NCBI RefSeq assembly: GCF_001552135.1
Contig: NZ_BCQP01000017.1
Span: forward strand, 372,001-436,000
DNA length: 64,000 nt
From: Actinomadura chibensis NBRC 106107
GTDB lineage: Bacteria > Actinomycetota > Actinomycetes > Streptosporangiales > Streptosporangiaceae
Reading direction: 5' to 3'
The notes under the pieces were generated by a model. That model did not search any database, was not told the DNA's origin, and saw only the letters and a list, made by a program, of their open reading frames with translations. This document shows, one piece after another, positions 56,180 to 64,000 of this stretch. The number at the start of each line of letters is the position of its first letter. Position 1 is the stretch's first letter. A program made the position numbers and the translations under genes.

Positions 56180-57471
56180 GACGCCGCCCTGGCCGCGGCA
56201 CGGGCGGCGTGCGGGAGGGCGTCCAGGACGCGTCCGAGCGCCTCCTCGTCGTGCGCGGCCGACAGGAACCACACCTCGTACGCCGACGGCGGCAGGTACA
56301 CCCCGCGCTCCAGCGCCGCGTGGAAGAACGCCGCGTACGCCTTCACGTCCTGGCGCTGCGCGGCGACGAAGTCGCCCACCTTCCCGGCCGTGAAGAACAC
56401 CGAGAAGAGGTTCCCGGCCCGCTGCGTCGAATGCGGGACGCCCTCGTGCTCCAGCGCCTCCGACGCCGCCTTCGCCACGATCTCGGCCGAGCGGTCGAGG
56501 GCGGCGTACACCCCGTCCGTCGCGTGCCGCAGCGTGGCGAGCCCGGCGGCGGTGGCGAGCGGATTCCCCGACAGCGTCCCCGCCTGGTACACGGGACCGG
56601 ACGGCGCGAGCTGGTCCATCACGTCGGCGCGCCCGCCGAACGCGGCGGCGGGCAGCCCGCCGCCCATCACCTTGCCGAACGTCATCAGGTCGCCCGCGAC
56701 GCCCTCGATCCCGAACCAGCCGGACCTGGACGCGCGGAAGCCGGTGAGCACCTCGTCCATGACCAGCAGCGCCCCGTACCGCTCGCACAGCCGCTTCACC
56801 AGCGCGTTGAAGTCGGGCAGCGGCGGGACCACGCCCATGTTGCACGGCACGGCCTCGGTGATCACGCAGGCGATGTCGCGCCCGTGCTCGTCGAACGCCG
56901 TCTCCAGGGCCGGGACGTCGTTGTACGGCAGGATCAGCGTGTCCGCGGTCGTCGCGCCGGTGACGCCCGGCGTGTCCGGGAGCCCGAACGTGGCGACGCC
57001 CGACCCGGCCGCCGCCAGCAGCGAGTCGACGTGCCCGTGGTAGCAGCCCGCGAACTTCACGATCTTGGTGCGGCCGGTGAAGCCGCGCGCCAGCCGGATC
57101 GCCGACATCGTCGCCTCGGTGCCGGAGTTCACCAGCCGGACCTTCTCCGCCGGAGTCCGCGCGGCGATCTCCTCGGCCAGCTCCACCTCGCCGGGCGTCG
57201 GCGCGCCGTAGGAGGTGCCGCGCCCCGCCGCGTCCCGCACCGCCTCCACCACGGCCGGATGCGCGTGCCCGAGGATCAGCGGGCCCCACGAGCACACCAG
57301 GTCGACGTACTCGTTCCCGTCCGCGTCGATCAGGTAGGGCCCCCGCCCGGACGCCATGAACCGGGGCGTCCCGCCCACGGCCCCGAAAGCCCGGACCGGC
57401 GAATTCACCCCGCCCGGCACGACCCCGGCGGCCCGCTCGAACAACTCCTGCGAACGCTTGATACCAGTCAC
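56176..57471 (-). CDS. hemL: Glutamate-1-semialdehyde 2,1-aminomutase
   Basis: Makes 5-aminolevulinate, the haem precursor, from glutamate-1-semialdehyde. The 431-residue aminotransferase-fold protein shows [52 protein letters not shown] and the PLP-Lys segment [23 protein letters not shown] 57471. Separated from the other hem genes by the pseudokinase and primase-like genes. Confidence 0.96.
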   Translation of the reverse strand: MTGIKRSQELFERAAGVVPGGVNSPVRAFGAVGGTPRFMASGRGPYLIDADGNEYVDLVCSWGPLILGHAHPAVVEAVRDAAGRGTSYGAPTPGEVELAEEIAARTPAEKVRLVNSGTEATMSAIRLARGFTGRTKIVKFAGCYHGHVDSLLAAAGSGVATFGLPDTPGVTGATTADTLILPYNDVPALETAFDEHGRDIACVITEAVPCNMGVVPPLPDFNALVKRLCERYGALLVMDEVLTGFRASRSGWFGIEGVAGDLMTFGKVMGGGLPAAAFGGRADVMDQLAPSGPVYQAGTLSGNPLATAAGLATLRHATDGVYAALDRSAEIVAKAASEALEHEGVPHSTQRAGNLFSVFFTAGKVGDFVAAQRQDVKAYAAFFHAALERGVYLPPSAYEVWFLSAAHDEEALGRVLDALPHAARAAARAAS

Positions 57472-57507
57472 CGGTTCAGTCTCTCAGTTGCAGTTCGGCG
57501 ACTTGCC

Positions 57508-57535
57508 TTGACCTCGCCGGGTACGGGCCGATATT
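57508..57535 (+). promoter_or_regulatory. Candidate promoter before the pseudokinase gene
   Basis: TTGACC (57508-57513) and GATATT (57530-57535) are spaced 16 bp apart, upstream of the pseudokinase gene whose ribosome site GGAGGG precedes ATG 57653. The -35 match is good and the -10 is fair. Confidence 0.35.
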
Positions 57536-57652
57536 CCACCAAGTACGACATCGGCGCCCTGTCTCACCATGCGGTCTTCACGGCGCCTCCCCGACTCACC
57601 GGCGGCGCCCGGCTCGACCGGCGCGGACCGCCGGGACAGGCGTATCGGAGGG

Positions 57653-59350
57653 ATGGCTTTCAACGTGGTTGACGGCTGGACGGTCCAGGGCTTCACCCAC
57701 GAGCGGGAGCTGGGTGCCGGCGCCTCGGGCCGGGTGGTGCTGGCGGTCGACGACCTGACCAGCACGAAGGTCGCCATCAAGTACCTCGGCGACGCGCTGC
57801 GCGGCGACGAGGCGTTCCTGGAGCGGTTCCGCGCGGTCGCGCGGGACCTGTCCCAGCTCGAAGATCCGAACGTGGTCGACCTCTACGACTTCGTGGAGAC
57901 GGCGGACGGCGCCGCGATCGTGGCGCAGTACGTCGAGGGCGTCAGCCTGCGGCGGGTCATCGCCGCGCAGGGGCCGACCGGGCCGCTCGCGGCGCTGTCG
58001 CTGCTCGGCGGGACGCTGCTCGGCCTCGCGGCGGCGCACGAGCACGACATCGTGCACGGCGCGGTGCGCCCGTCGAACGTCTACGTGGACGCGGAGGGCA
58101 ACGCGCGGCTCAGCGACTTCGCGACGTCCCCGGCGGGCACCGAGGCGCAGCACGGCCCGCAGTACGCGGCGCCCGAGCTGTGGGACGGCGCCCCCGCGAC
58201 CGTCGCCACCGACGTCTACGGCGCCACGGCGGTCTTCTACGAGTGCCTCACCGGACGGCCCCCGTTCGCCGGGCGCAACATGGCGCGGCTGCACCGGGAG
58301 GCGCCGATCCCGGCCGACGAGGCGCCGGGGCCGCTGCGCGAGCTGATCCACCACGGCCTCGCGAAGGACCCGGACAGCCGTCCGAAGTCCGCCGCCGACT
58401 TCCTCGCCGCCCTGGAGGACGCCGCCGTCTCCGCGTACGGGCCGTCCTGGGAGGCGCAGGGCCGCGGCAGGCTCACCGAGCTGGCGGCGCAGGCGGCGCT
58501 GCTGCCGGAGCCGCCGAGGGCGAAGCCGTCGCGCGGCAGCGGGCGGAACCCGACCGTCCCGGCGGGCGGACGCGGGAAGGGCGGCGGGTCCCGGACGCGC
58601 TGGGTGGTCGCCGCCGTCGCCGCCCTCGTGATCGGCGCGGCGGGCGCGACCGCCGCGGCCGTGCTGACCGGCGACGACAAGGACCCGCCGCCGGCGACGC
58701 CCGCGCAGAGCAGCACGCCGCAGCCGACCGTCCCGGCCGGGGGCGTCGACCCGCGGCCGCTCGTCGCGGAGATCGACCAGGCCGTCGCGCAGTCGCCGGG
58801 CGCGCTGTTCAGCTACCAGCAGTCGGGGTGCTGCGCCTTCGCCGCCACCGGCAAGGGGACGCTCGGCGTCGCGGCGGGCGGGCGCGCGTCGTACACGCTG
58901 ACGCTGTCCGGGTCGGGGACGGCCCGCAAGCCGGTGCACGGCGTGATCGTCCAGGACCGGCTGTACGTGCGCGTCGGGAAGCGGTGGCGGTCGTCGCCGC
59001 TCGGCGGGCGCGGCTACCCGGCGACGGCCGAGCAGGTCAGCCAGGGCTCGTCGGTCGCGAACCTGACGACGCTGCTGAAGTCGGCGACGAAGCTCGAAAA
59101 GACGGGCCAGATCTACGAGGGCGAGGCGCCGGTCGCGACGCTGGCGCAGGAGCCCGGCGTGGGGACGATGTACGCGCGGATGGCGCAGGCGACGGGCGCG
59201 CAGCAGATCGCGTTCGCCGTGAAGCTGGACGCGGGGAGCCGTCCGGTCAAGTTCTGGGTCCGGGCCGGGCCGGAGCAGGGCCGCAACCAGGTCATGCGCG
59301 GCTCGTACTCGAACTGGGGCCGCAAGCCCGCGATCCAGGCGCCCCACTAG
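57653..59350 (+). CDS. Membrane-anchored Ser/Thr kinase-like protein (pseudokinase)
   Basis: The 565-residue protein has a kinase fold in residues 13-290: glycine loop GAGASGRVVLA, K43 in VAIKYL, but the catalytic loop reads HGAVRPSN at 135-142, with Ala where the HRD Asp should be, and the DFG reads DFA (155-157). The proton-accepting Asp is therefore absent. One membrane helix follows (WVVAAVAALVIGAAGATAAA), then an outside domain of about 200 residues with a Cys pair (SGCCAF) that resembles LppX/LprG-like beta folds. Bacterial pseudokinases of this shape act as regulators. ATG 57653 follows GGAGGG. Confidence 0.8.
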   Translation: MAFNVVDGWTVQGFTHERELGAGASGRVVLAVDDLTSTKVAIKYLGDALRGDEAFLERFRAVARDLSQLEDPNVVDLYDFVETADGAAIVAQYVEGVSLRRVIAAQGPTGPLAALSLLGGTLLGLAAAHEHDIVHGAVRPSNVYVDAEGNARLSDFATSPAGTEAQHGPQYAAPELWDGAPATVATDVYGATAVFYECLTGRPPFAGRNMARLHREAPIPADEAPGPLRELIHHGLAKDPDSRPKSAADFLAALEDAAVSAYGPSWEAQGRGRLTELAAQAALLPEPPRAKPSRGSGRNPTVPAGGRGKGGGSRTRWVVAAVAALVIGAAGATAAAVLTGDDKDPPPATPAQSSTPQPTVPAGGVDPRPLVAEIDQAVAQSPGALFSYQQSGCCAFAATGKGTLGVAAGGRASYTLTLSGSGTARKPVHGVIVQDRLYVRVGKRWRSSPLGGRGYPATAEQVSQGSSVANLTTLLKSATKLEKTGQIYEGEAPVATLAQEPGVGTMYARMAQATGAQQIAFAVKLDAGSRPVKFWVRAGPEQGRNQVMRGSYSNWGRKPAIQAPH

Positions 59351-59376
59351 CGGAGGGGCGCTGGCGGAGGGGGAGG

Positions 59377-60060
59377 CTAGCCCGCGGCGTCGCAGGAGTC
59401 GGCGAGCACTTCGAGGAGGCGCAGGGGGTCGGGCAGCGGCTCGGTGGACGGCGGCCGCAGCCAGGCCACCTCGCGCCCGTACGGGAGCACCGACGGCGGC
59501 GCCACGACGTAGCTGTCGCGGCAGTGCCAGCGCATGCCGGGCGTCTCCGCGACGTCCTCCGGCGAGCAGTCGAGGTGGCAGGACCACCACTCGTCCTCGT
59601 CGACGGGGGCGCCGCGGGTCGCGACGAAGAACAGGTGCCGGTCACCGCCGACCGAGGCGACGGGCCCGACCGGCAGGCCGTCGCGGTCGATCCGGGCGAG
59701 CGCGACCGCGCCCGCCGCCGCCGGGACGTCGAACACGTCGAAGACGCGTCCCGTCGGCAGGATGATGTTGGCCAGCGGGCGCTCGGACCACCAGCGCCCG
59801 ATCACGCCGGAGTCGACGCTCGCCTGGTGCGCCCACGCCGCCGACACCGGGTGCGCCGCCGGGTCGGGACATCCGATCCGGTCGCACGAACAGGACCGGT
59901 CGCCGCCGGCCGGGGGATGCGCGCCCGGAAAGGAGGGCCAGCCGAACCCGGCGTACTCGCGGGCCGCCGCCGCCATCCGGTCGCGCGCCGCCCGCTGCCG
60001 CCTGTTCCCCGAGACCGCCAGCATCTCCGCCCCCCAATACCCGAGTCCGACGTGGGTCAT
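59377..60060 (-). CDS. Bifunctional primase/polymerase N-terminal domain protein
   Basis: The 227-residue protein matches the AEP primase-polymerase domain: AAAREYAGFGWPSFPGAHPP, a Cys/His cluster CSCDRIGCPDPAAHPVSAAW that binds zinc in relatives, ILPTGRVFDVFDVPAAAG with the acidic pair, and SYVVAPPSVLPYGREVAWL. It lacks a helicase domain and is not near replication genes. Such stand-alone copies are common in actinobacteria and their role is unknown. Confidence 0.8.
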   Translation of the reverse strand: MTHVGLGYWGAEMLAVSGNRRQRAARDRMAAAAREYAGFGWPSFPGAHPPAGGDRSCSCDRIGCPDPAAHPVSAAWAHQASVDSGVIGRWWSERPLANIILPTGRVFDVFDVPAAAGAVALARIDRDGLPVGPVASVGGDRHLFFVATRGAPVDEDEWWSCHLDCSPEDVAETPGMRWHCRDSYVVAPPSVLPYGREVAWLRPPSTEPLPDPLRLLEVLADSCDAAG

Positions 60061-60151
60061 TGGTTAACGATGATGCCCGGCGGCCCGATTCCGGGACACG
60101 GCAACCCCCGGAAACCGCCCAGAAGGACTAGGTGATCTAGGACAGCGGGAC

Positions 60152-61147
60152 CTAGGCCAGCCGGCGCGCCGCCTCGGTGGCCCAGTAGGTCAGGATCATG
60201 TCGGCCCCGGCCCGCCGGATCGACGTCAGCGACTCCATGATCGTGCGGTCGCGGTCGATCCAGCCGCGCTCGGCGGCGGCCTCGACCATGGCGTACTCGC
60301 CGCTCACCTGGTAGGCGGCGACCGGCACGCGCACCGTGTCGCGGACGCGGCGGACGATGTCCAGGTAGGCCCCGGCGGGCTTCACCATGACCATGTCGGC
60401 GCCCTCGTCGATGTCGAGGAGGACCTCGCGGATCGACTCCTCGGCGTTGGCCGGGTCCTGCTGGTGCGTGGACCGGTCGCCGAACCGGGGCGCGCACTCG
60501 GCGGCCTCGCGGAACGGCCCGTAGTACGCCGAGGCGTACTTCACCGAGTAGGCGAGGATCGCGACGTCGGCGTGCCCGGCGCCGTCGAGGGCCGTGCGGA
60601 TCGCGGCGACCTGGCCGTCCATCATCCCGGACGGGCCGACGACCGCCGCGCCCGCCTCGGCCTGCGCCACCGCGATCGAGGCGTACCGCTCCAGCGTCGC
60701 GTCGTTGTCGATCTCCCCGGCCGGGGTGAGGATGCCGCAGTGCCCGTGGTCGGTGTACTCGTCCAGGCACAGGTCCGTCATGACCACGGTCGCCGCGTCG
60801 GGGCCCGAGCCGAGGTCGGACGCGAGGTCGCGGAGCGCGAGCTGGACGATCCCGTCCGGGTCGTCGGCGGCGGAGCCGACGCCGTCCTTCACCGCCGGGA
60901 CGCCGAACAGGATGAGCCCGCCGACCCCGGCCTCGGCCGCCTCGTGCGCGGCCTTGCGCAGGCTGTCGCGGGTGTGCTGGAACACGCCCGGCATGGACGG
61001 CACCGGCTGCGGCTCGCCGACGCCCTCCTTGACGAACATCGGCAGCACCAGGTCGGCCGGGTCGAGCCGCGTCTCGGCGACCATCCGGCGCAGCGCGGGC
61101 GCGCGCCGCAGCCGCCGCGGACGGACCACGGGAAACTGTGCAGACAT
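60152..61147 (-). CDS. hemB: Delta-aminolevulinic acid dehydratase
   Basis: Condenses two 5-aminolevulinate molecules to porphobilinogen. The 331-residue TIM barrel has the zinc-type Cys segment [15 protein letters not shown] and the two Schiff-base lysines in [17 protein letters not shown] and [14 protein letters not shown]. It lies downstream of hemD/cobA on the minus strand, about 40 bp away. Confidence 0.97.
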   Translation of the reverse strand: MSAQFPVVRPRRLRRAPALRRMVAETRLDPADLVLPMFVKEGVGEPQPVPSMPGVFQHTRDSLRKAAHEAAEAGVGGLILFGVPAVKDGVGSAADDPDGIVQLALRDLASDLGSGPDAATVVMTDLCLDEYTDHGHCGILTPAGEIDNDATLERYASIAVAQAEAGAAVVGPSGMMDGQVAAIRTALDGAGHADVAILAYSVKYASAYYGPFREAAECAPRFGDRSTHQQDPANAEESIREVLLDIDEGADMVMVKPAGAYLDIVRRVRDTVRVPVAAYQVSGEYAMVEAAAERGWIDRDRTIMESLTSIRRAGADMILTYWATEAARRLA

Positions 61148-61186
61148 CTTCCTTCTTCCGGATCCGGGAACGCGCGGGCCCCCGCG

Positions 61187-62842
61187 CTACCTGCGGCGCC
61201 GGGCTCCCCGGCGCATCTGGCTCGGCTTGCGGAGCGGGTCGCCCGCCTCGATCTGAGCCGCCCTCCGCTTCGCACCGTACTCGGCGAGCGCCGCCGCCAG
61301 TGCCGATACGGACGGTTTGTCGGCCATGACGTCCACGCGCAGCCCGTACTCCTCGGCCGTCTTCGCCGTCTGCGGGCCGATCACGGCGATGACGGTCACC
61401 TTGTGCGGCTTCCCGGCGATCCCGATCAGGTTCTTCACCGTGGACGACGAGGTGAACAGCACCGCGTCGAACCCGCCGCCCTTGATCGCGTTGCGGATCG
61501 GCTCCGGCGGCGGCGCGGCGCGCACCGTCCGGTAGGCGGTGACGTCCTCGCACTCCCAGCCGAGCTCGGTCAGCCGGGCGATGAGCACGTCGGTGGCGAT
61601 GTCGGCGCGCGGCAGCAGGACCCGGTTGATGGGGTCGAGGTCGGCGTCGTAGGGCGGCCACTCGCGGGCGAGGCCCTCGCCCGACTGCTCGCCGGACGGC
61701 GTCAGGTCGGGCTGGATGCCGAACTCGACCAGCGCGGCGGCGGTCTGCTCGCCGACGGCGGCGACCTTCAGCCCGGCGAACGCGCGGGCGTCCAGGCCGT
61801 AGTCGACGAACTTCTCCCGGACGGCCTTCACCGCGTTCGTGGACGTGAACACGACCCACTCGTACCGTCCGGTGACGAGGCCCTTGACGGCCCGCTCCAT
61901 CTGCTGCGGGGTGCGCGGCGGCTCGACCGAGATCGTCGGGACCTCGTCCGGGACGGCCCCGTACCCGCGGAGCTGGTCCGACAGCGAGGCGGCCTGCTCC
62001 TTGGTGCGCGGCACCAGCACCCGCCAGCCGAACAGCGGCTTGGTCTCGAACCAGGACAGCTCGTCGCGCCGGTTGACCACGTCCCCGACGATGATCAGCG
62101 CGGGCGCCTCCATGCCCTTGGTGTCGGACGCGAGCTTGTGCAGCGTCGAGACGACGGTCTCCTGCTCGGTGGTGGTGCCGAGGCTCGTCATCGCGGCCGG
62201 CGTGGAGTCGGGGCGCCCGGCCGCGACGAGGCCCTTGCAGACCTCCGCGACCGCGCCCTCCGCGCCGATGACCACGAGGGTGGCGTCCGGGGAGGCGAAG
62301 CGCTCCCAGTCGACGCCGCCCTGGGACGCGTCCACGACCCGGACCTCGCGGTGCCCGGCGTCGGTCAGCGGGATGCCCGCGTAGCCCGGCACGCCCGTCA
62401 CCGCCGACACGCCCGGGACGATCTCGAACGGCACCCCGGCCTTCGCCAGCGCCCCGCCCTCGGCCGCGAGCCCGCAGCCGAGCCCCGGGTCACCCTGCAG
62501 GAGCCGGACGACCCGCCGCCCGGCCTTGGCGGCCCGCTCGGCGACCAGCGCCGGGTCGCCCGCCGCCGAGTCGACGACCTCCACGTCGGGACGGCAGTGG
62601 GCGAGGATCTCCGGCGGGCAGTGCTCGCGGCTGACGATCACCGTGTCGGCGCGCGCCAGCTCGGCGGCGGCGCGCAGGGTCAGCAGGCCGGGGTCGCCCG
62701 GACCCATGCCGACGAGCACGACGCGGCCCGCCCCGGGCGGCGCGCCGTCGGCGCCCTCCGGAACGGCCGGGGCCGTGCCCTTCGTGCTCTTCGTGCCGCT
62801 CGTGCTCTTCGCGGCGTCCGTGCTCTTCGCGGCGGGGCTCAA
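61187..62842 (-). CDS. Uroporphyrinogen-III methyltransferase-like/uroporphyrinogen-III synthase fusion
   Basis: The 551-residue protein has a low-complexity start (KSTSGTKSTKG), then a CobA/SUMT-like domain (VVLVGMGPGDPGLLTLRAAA), then a HemD uroporphyrinogen-III synthase domain (LFGWRVLVPRTKEQAASLSD, VLLPRADIATDVLIARLTEL, AVLFTSSSTVKNLIGIAGKP). The CobA half looks degraded at the GGDPFVFGRGGEE region, reading LQGDPGLGCGLAAEG. HemD is the certain activity. TTG 62842 overlaps the hemC stop. Confidence 0.92.
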   Translation of the reverse strand: MSPAAKSTDAAKSTSGTKSTKGTAPAVPEGADGAPPGAGRVVLVGMGPGDPGLLTLRAAAELARADTVIVSREHCPPEILAHCRPDVEVVDSAAGDPALVAERAAKAGRRVVRLLQGDPGLGCGLAAEGGALAKAGVPFEIVPGVSAVTGVPGYAGIPLTDAGHREVRVVDASQGGVDWERFASPDATLVVIGAEGAVAEVCKGLVAAGRPDSTPAAMTSLGTTTEQETVVSTLHKLASDTKGMEAPALIIVGDVVNRRDELSWFETKPLFGWRVLVPRTKEQAASLSDQLRGYGAVPDEVPTISVEPPRTPQQMERAVKGLVTGRYEWVVFTSTNAVKAVREKFVDYGLDARAFAGLKVAAVGEQTAAALVEFGIQPDLTPSGEQSGEGLAREWPPYDADLDPINRVLLPRADIATDVLIARLTELGWECEDVTAYRTVRAAPPPEPIRNAIKGGGFDAVLFTSSSTVKNLIGIAGKPHKVTVIAVIGPQTAKTAEEYGLRVDVMADKPSVSALAAALAEYGAKRRAAQIEAGDPLRKPSQMRRGARRRR

Positions 62843-63759
62843 TCGCGCTCCCCCATCAACTGGTCGGCCCCCTGCGCGAGCAGCCGGTGCGCGAGGTCGC
62901 GCCCGATCTGCTCTGCGGCGTCCGGGTGGCCGCTTGCGGACAGCCGAACCTGCCGGCTCCCGTCGTACGCCACGACGGCCGCCGTCAGGTGCAGCCTTTC
63001 ATCTACTTCGGCAGCGTACGTCCCCACGGGAGCTGAGCAACCCGCCTCCAGTACGGCGAGGACGGTCCGCTCGGCGGTGACGGTCCTCCTGGTCGCGGGG
63101 TCGTCGACCGTTCCAAGCAGGGCGAGGAGGTCGGCGCGGTCGGCATGGCATTCGAGCGCGAGCGAGCCCTGGCCGGGGGCGGGCAGCATCTGGTCGGGCT
63201 CGAAGACCTCGGCGACCGCGTCCAGCCGGCCGATCCGGCGCAGGCCCGCGTGGGCGAGGACGACGGCGTCCAGCTCGCCGTCGGCGACCTTGCGCAGCCG
63301 CGTGTCGGCGTTGCCGCGGATCGGGACGATCTCCAGGTCGGGGCGCAGCGCGCGGAGCTGCGCGACGCGGCGCGGCGAGCCCGTCCCGATGCGGGCGCCG
63401 CGCGGCAGGTCGGCGAGCTTGGCCGGGCCGCACAGCGCGTCGCGGGGGTCGTCGCGGACGGGCGTGGCGGCGAGCGCGATCCCCGGCGTGGCGGACGTCG
63501 GCAGGTCCTTCAGCGAGTGCACGGCGAAGTCCACCTCGCCCGACAGGATCTTGTCGCGCAGGGCGTTGACGAAGACCCCCGTCCCGCCGATCTGGGCGAG
63601 CAGGGCCTTGGAGACATCACCCTGCGTCGTTACCCCGACCAGCTCGACGGCATGCCCGGTCAGCCGGGTGACCTCGTCGGCCACCAGCTGCGACTGGGTG
63701 GTCGCCATCAGGCTCTTGCGGGTGCCGAGCCGCAGCGGCCCCGTGCTCGCGGTGGTCAT
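62839..63759 (-). CDS. hemC: Porphobilinogen deaminase
   Basis: Assembles hydroxymethylbilane from four porphobilinogen units on a dipyrromethane cofactor. The 306-residue protein has RLGTRKSLMATTQSQLVADE, VHSLKDLPTSATPGIALAA, IRGNADTRLRKV and the cofactor Cys in VLEAGCSAPVGTYA. ATG 63759 overlaps the stop of the upstream gene (ATGA). Confidence 0.97.
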   Translation of the reverse strand: MTTASTGPLRLGTRKSLMATTQSQLVADEVTRLTGHAVELVGVTTQGDVSKALLAQIGGTGVFVNALRDKILSGEVDFAVHSLKDLPTSATPGIALAATPVRDDPRDALCGPAKLADLPRGARIGTGSPRRVAQLRALRPDLEIVPIRGNADTRLRKVADGELDAVVLAHAGLRRIGRLDAVAEVFEPDQMLPAPGQGSLALECHADRADLLALLGTVDDPATRRTVTAERTVLAVLEAGCSAPVGTYAAEVDERLHLTAAVVAYDGSRQVRLSASGHPDAAEQIGRDLAHRLLAQGADQLMGERD

Positions 63760-64000
63760 CTCTCGTCTCCTTCACGGACGGCCGCGTCCGGCGTGCTGAC
63801 CGCGCGGACGTTCGCGGCCTGCGCGGTCACGTCCCGCACGGTCATCGCCGCGCCGGTCGCCGCACCGGCCGGTTCGGGCACGCCGGACACGCCGGGCACG
63901 GCGGGCGCGGTGTGCGGGACGGGGCTCACGCAGTCGGCCTCGGCGCACTCGGCGTCGATCACGGGCGCGGGCCGGGGCACCGCGGGCTCCTCGTCGCGCA
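63756..64000 (-). CDS. hemA: C-terminal end of an upstream gene, probably hemA
   Basis: An open frame runs from the right edge to TGA 63756, overlapping the hemC ATG. The visible 80 residues are low-complexity Ala/Pro/Val (PVIDAECAEADCVSPVPHTA), consistent with the disordered tail that actinobacterial glutamyl-tRNA reductases carry. The gene order hemA-hemC-hemD/cobA-hemB supports hemA; the sequence alone does not. Confidence 0.5.
   Translation of the reverse strand, partial: RDEEPAVPRPAPVIDAECAEADCVSPVPHTAPAVPGVSGVPEPAGAATGAAMTVRDVTAQAANVRAVSTPDAAVREGDER

Noticed and set aside
60464..63799. Very long open frame of over 1,100 codons on the plus strand
   Set aside because: It is antisense to hemB, hemD/cobA and hemC, and its translation is low-complexity Arg/Gly/Ala with no family. 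High GC removes stop codons from opposite frames, so this is a shadow.

Overview
The window is very GC-rich, densely coding actinobacterial chromosome, most likely from a filamentous member of the Actinomadura/Streptosporangiales type. The evidence is a BldC homologue, an anti-sigma-like ATPase/HTH-DUF5753/DUF397 cluster, a conservon-type roadblock/DUF742/GTPase operon, a 14-gene nuo operon linked to menaquinone genes, System II cytochrome c biogenesis genes, and many GTG/TTG starts with 4-bp start/stop overlaps. The genus is an inference; no rRNA or tRNA gene was seen.

Left part (1-23.5 kb) is accessory or mixed. It holds a partial membrane protein running off the left edge, the ATPase/HTH/DUF397 cluster, a HIT-like protein, a membrane beta-propeller protein, and an MFS exporter with a tail of carboxypeptidase-regulatory-like domains next to a YceI protein carrying the same domain. 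The exporter faces a TetR gene across a well-formed operator/promoter. Next come a one-chain alpha/beta-hydrolase-ABC ATPase with its permease, a FlK-like thioesterase and MTHFR-like pair, panB, a secreted papain-like cysteine protease with an anchored partner, an XRE regulator, an Imm51-like immunity protein, a flavoprotein coupled to a DUF4288 protein, msrA, rarD, a small secreted protein and an orphan class II terpene cyclase.

Centre (23.5-45 kb) is respiratory. A conservon whose sensor kinase has collapsed to a 148-residue remnant ends in a strong terminator. Convergent to it, on the minus strand, lie menG, menJ (with a Rex-type palindrome upstream), nuoA-N and a long-chain polyprenyl diphosphate synthase 10 bp after nuoN. 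Quinone making, quinone side-chain making, quinone saturation and the quinone-reducing Complex I therefore sit together.

Right part (45-64 kb) holds a threonine/serine dehydratase, bldC, a toxin-like zinc metallopeptidase, the resA-ccdA-resB-ccsB cytochrome c assembly operon with an upstream inverted repeat, a histidine phosphatase, a LysR/EamA/DapA-like cassette, hemL, a membrane pseudokinase, a primase-polymerase-domain protein, and hemB, hemD/cobA, hemC and the probable end of hemA. Haem synthesis (hemACDB, hemL) and haem attachment to cytochrome c (res genes) flank the cassette, so the right half is a haem/cytochrome neighbourhood matching the respiratory genes in the centre.
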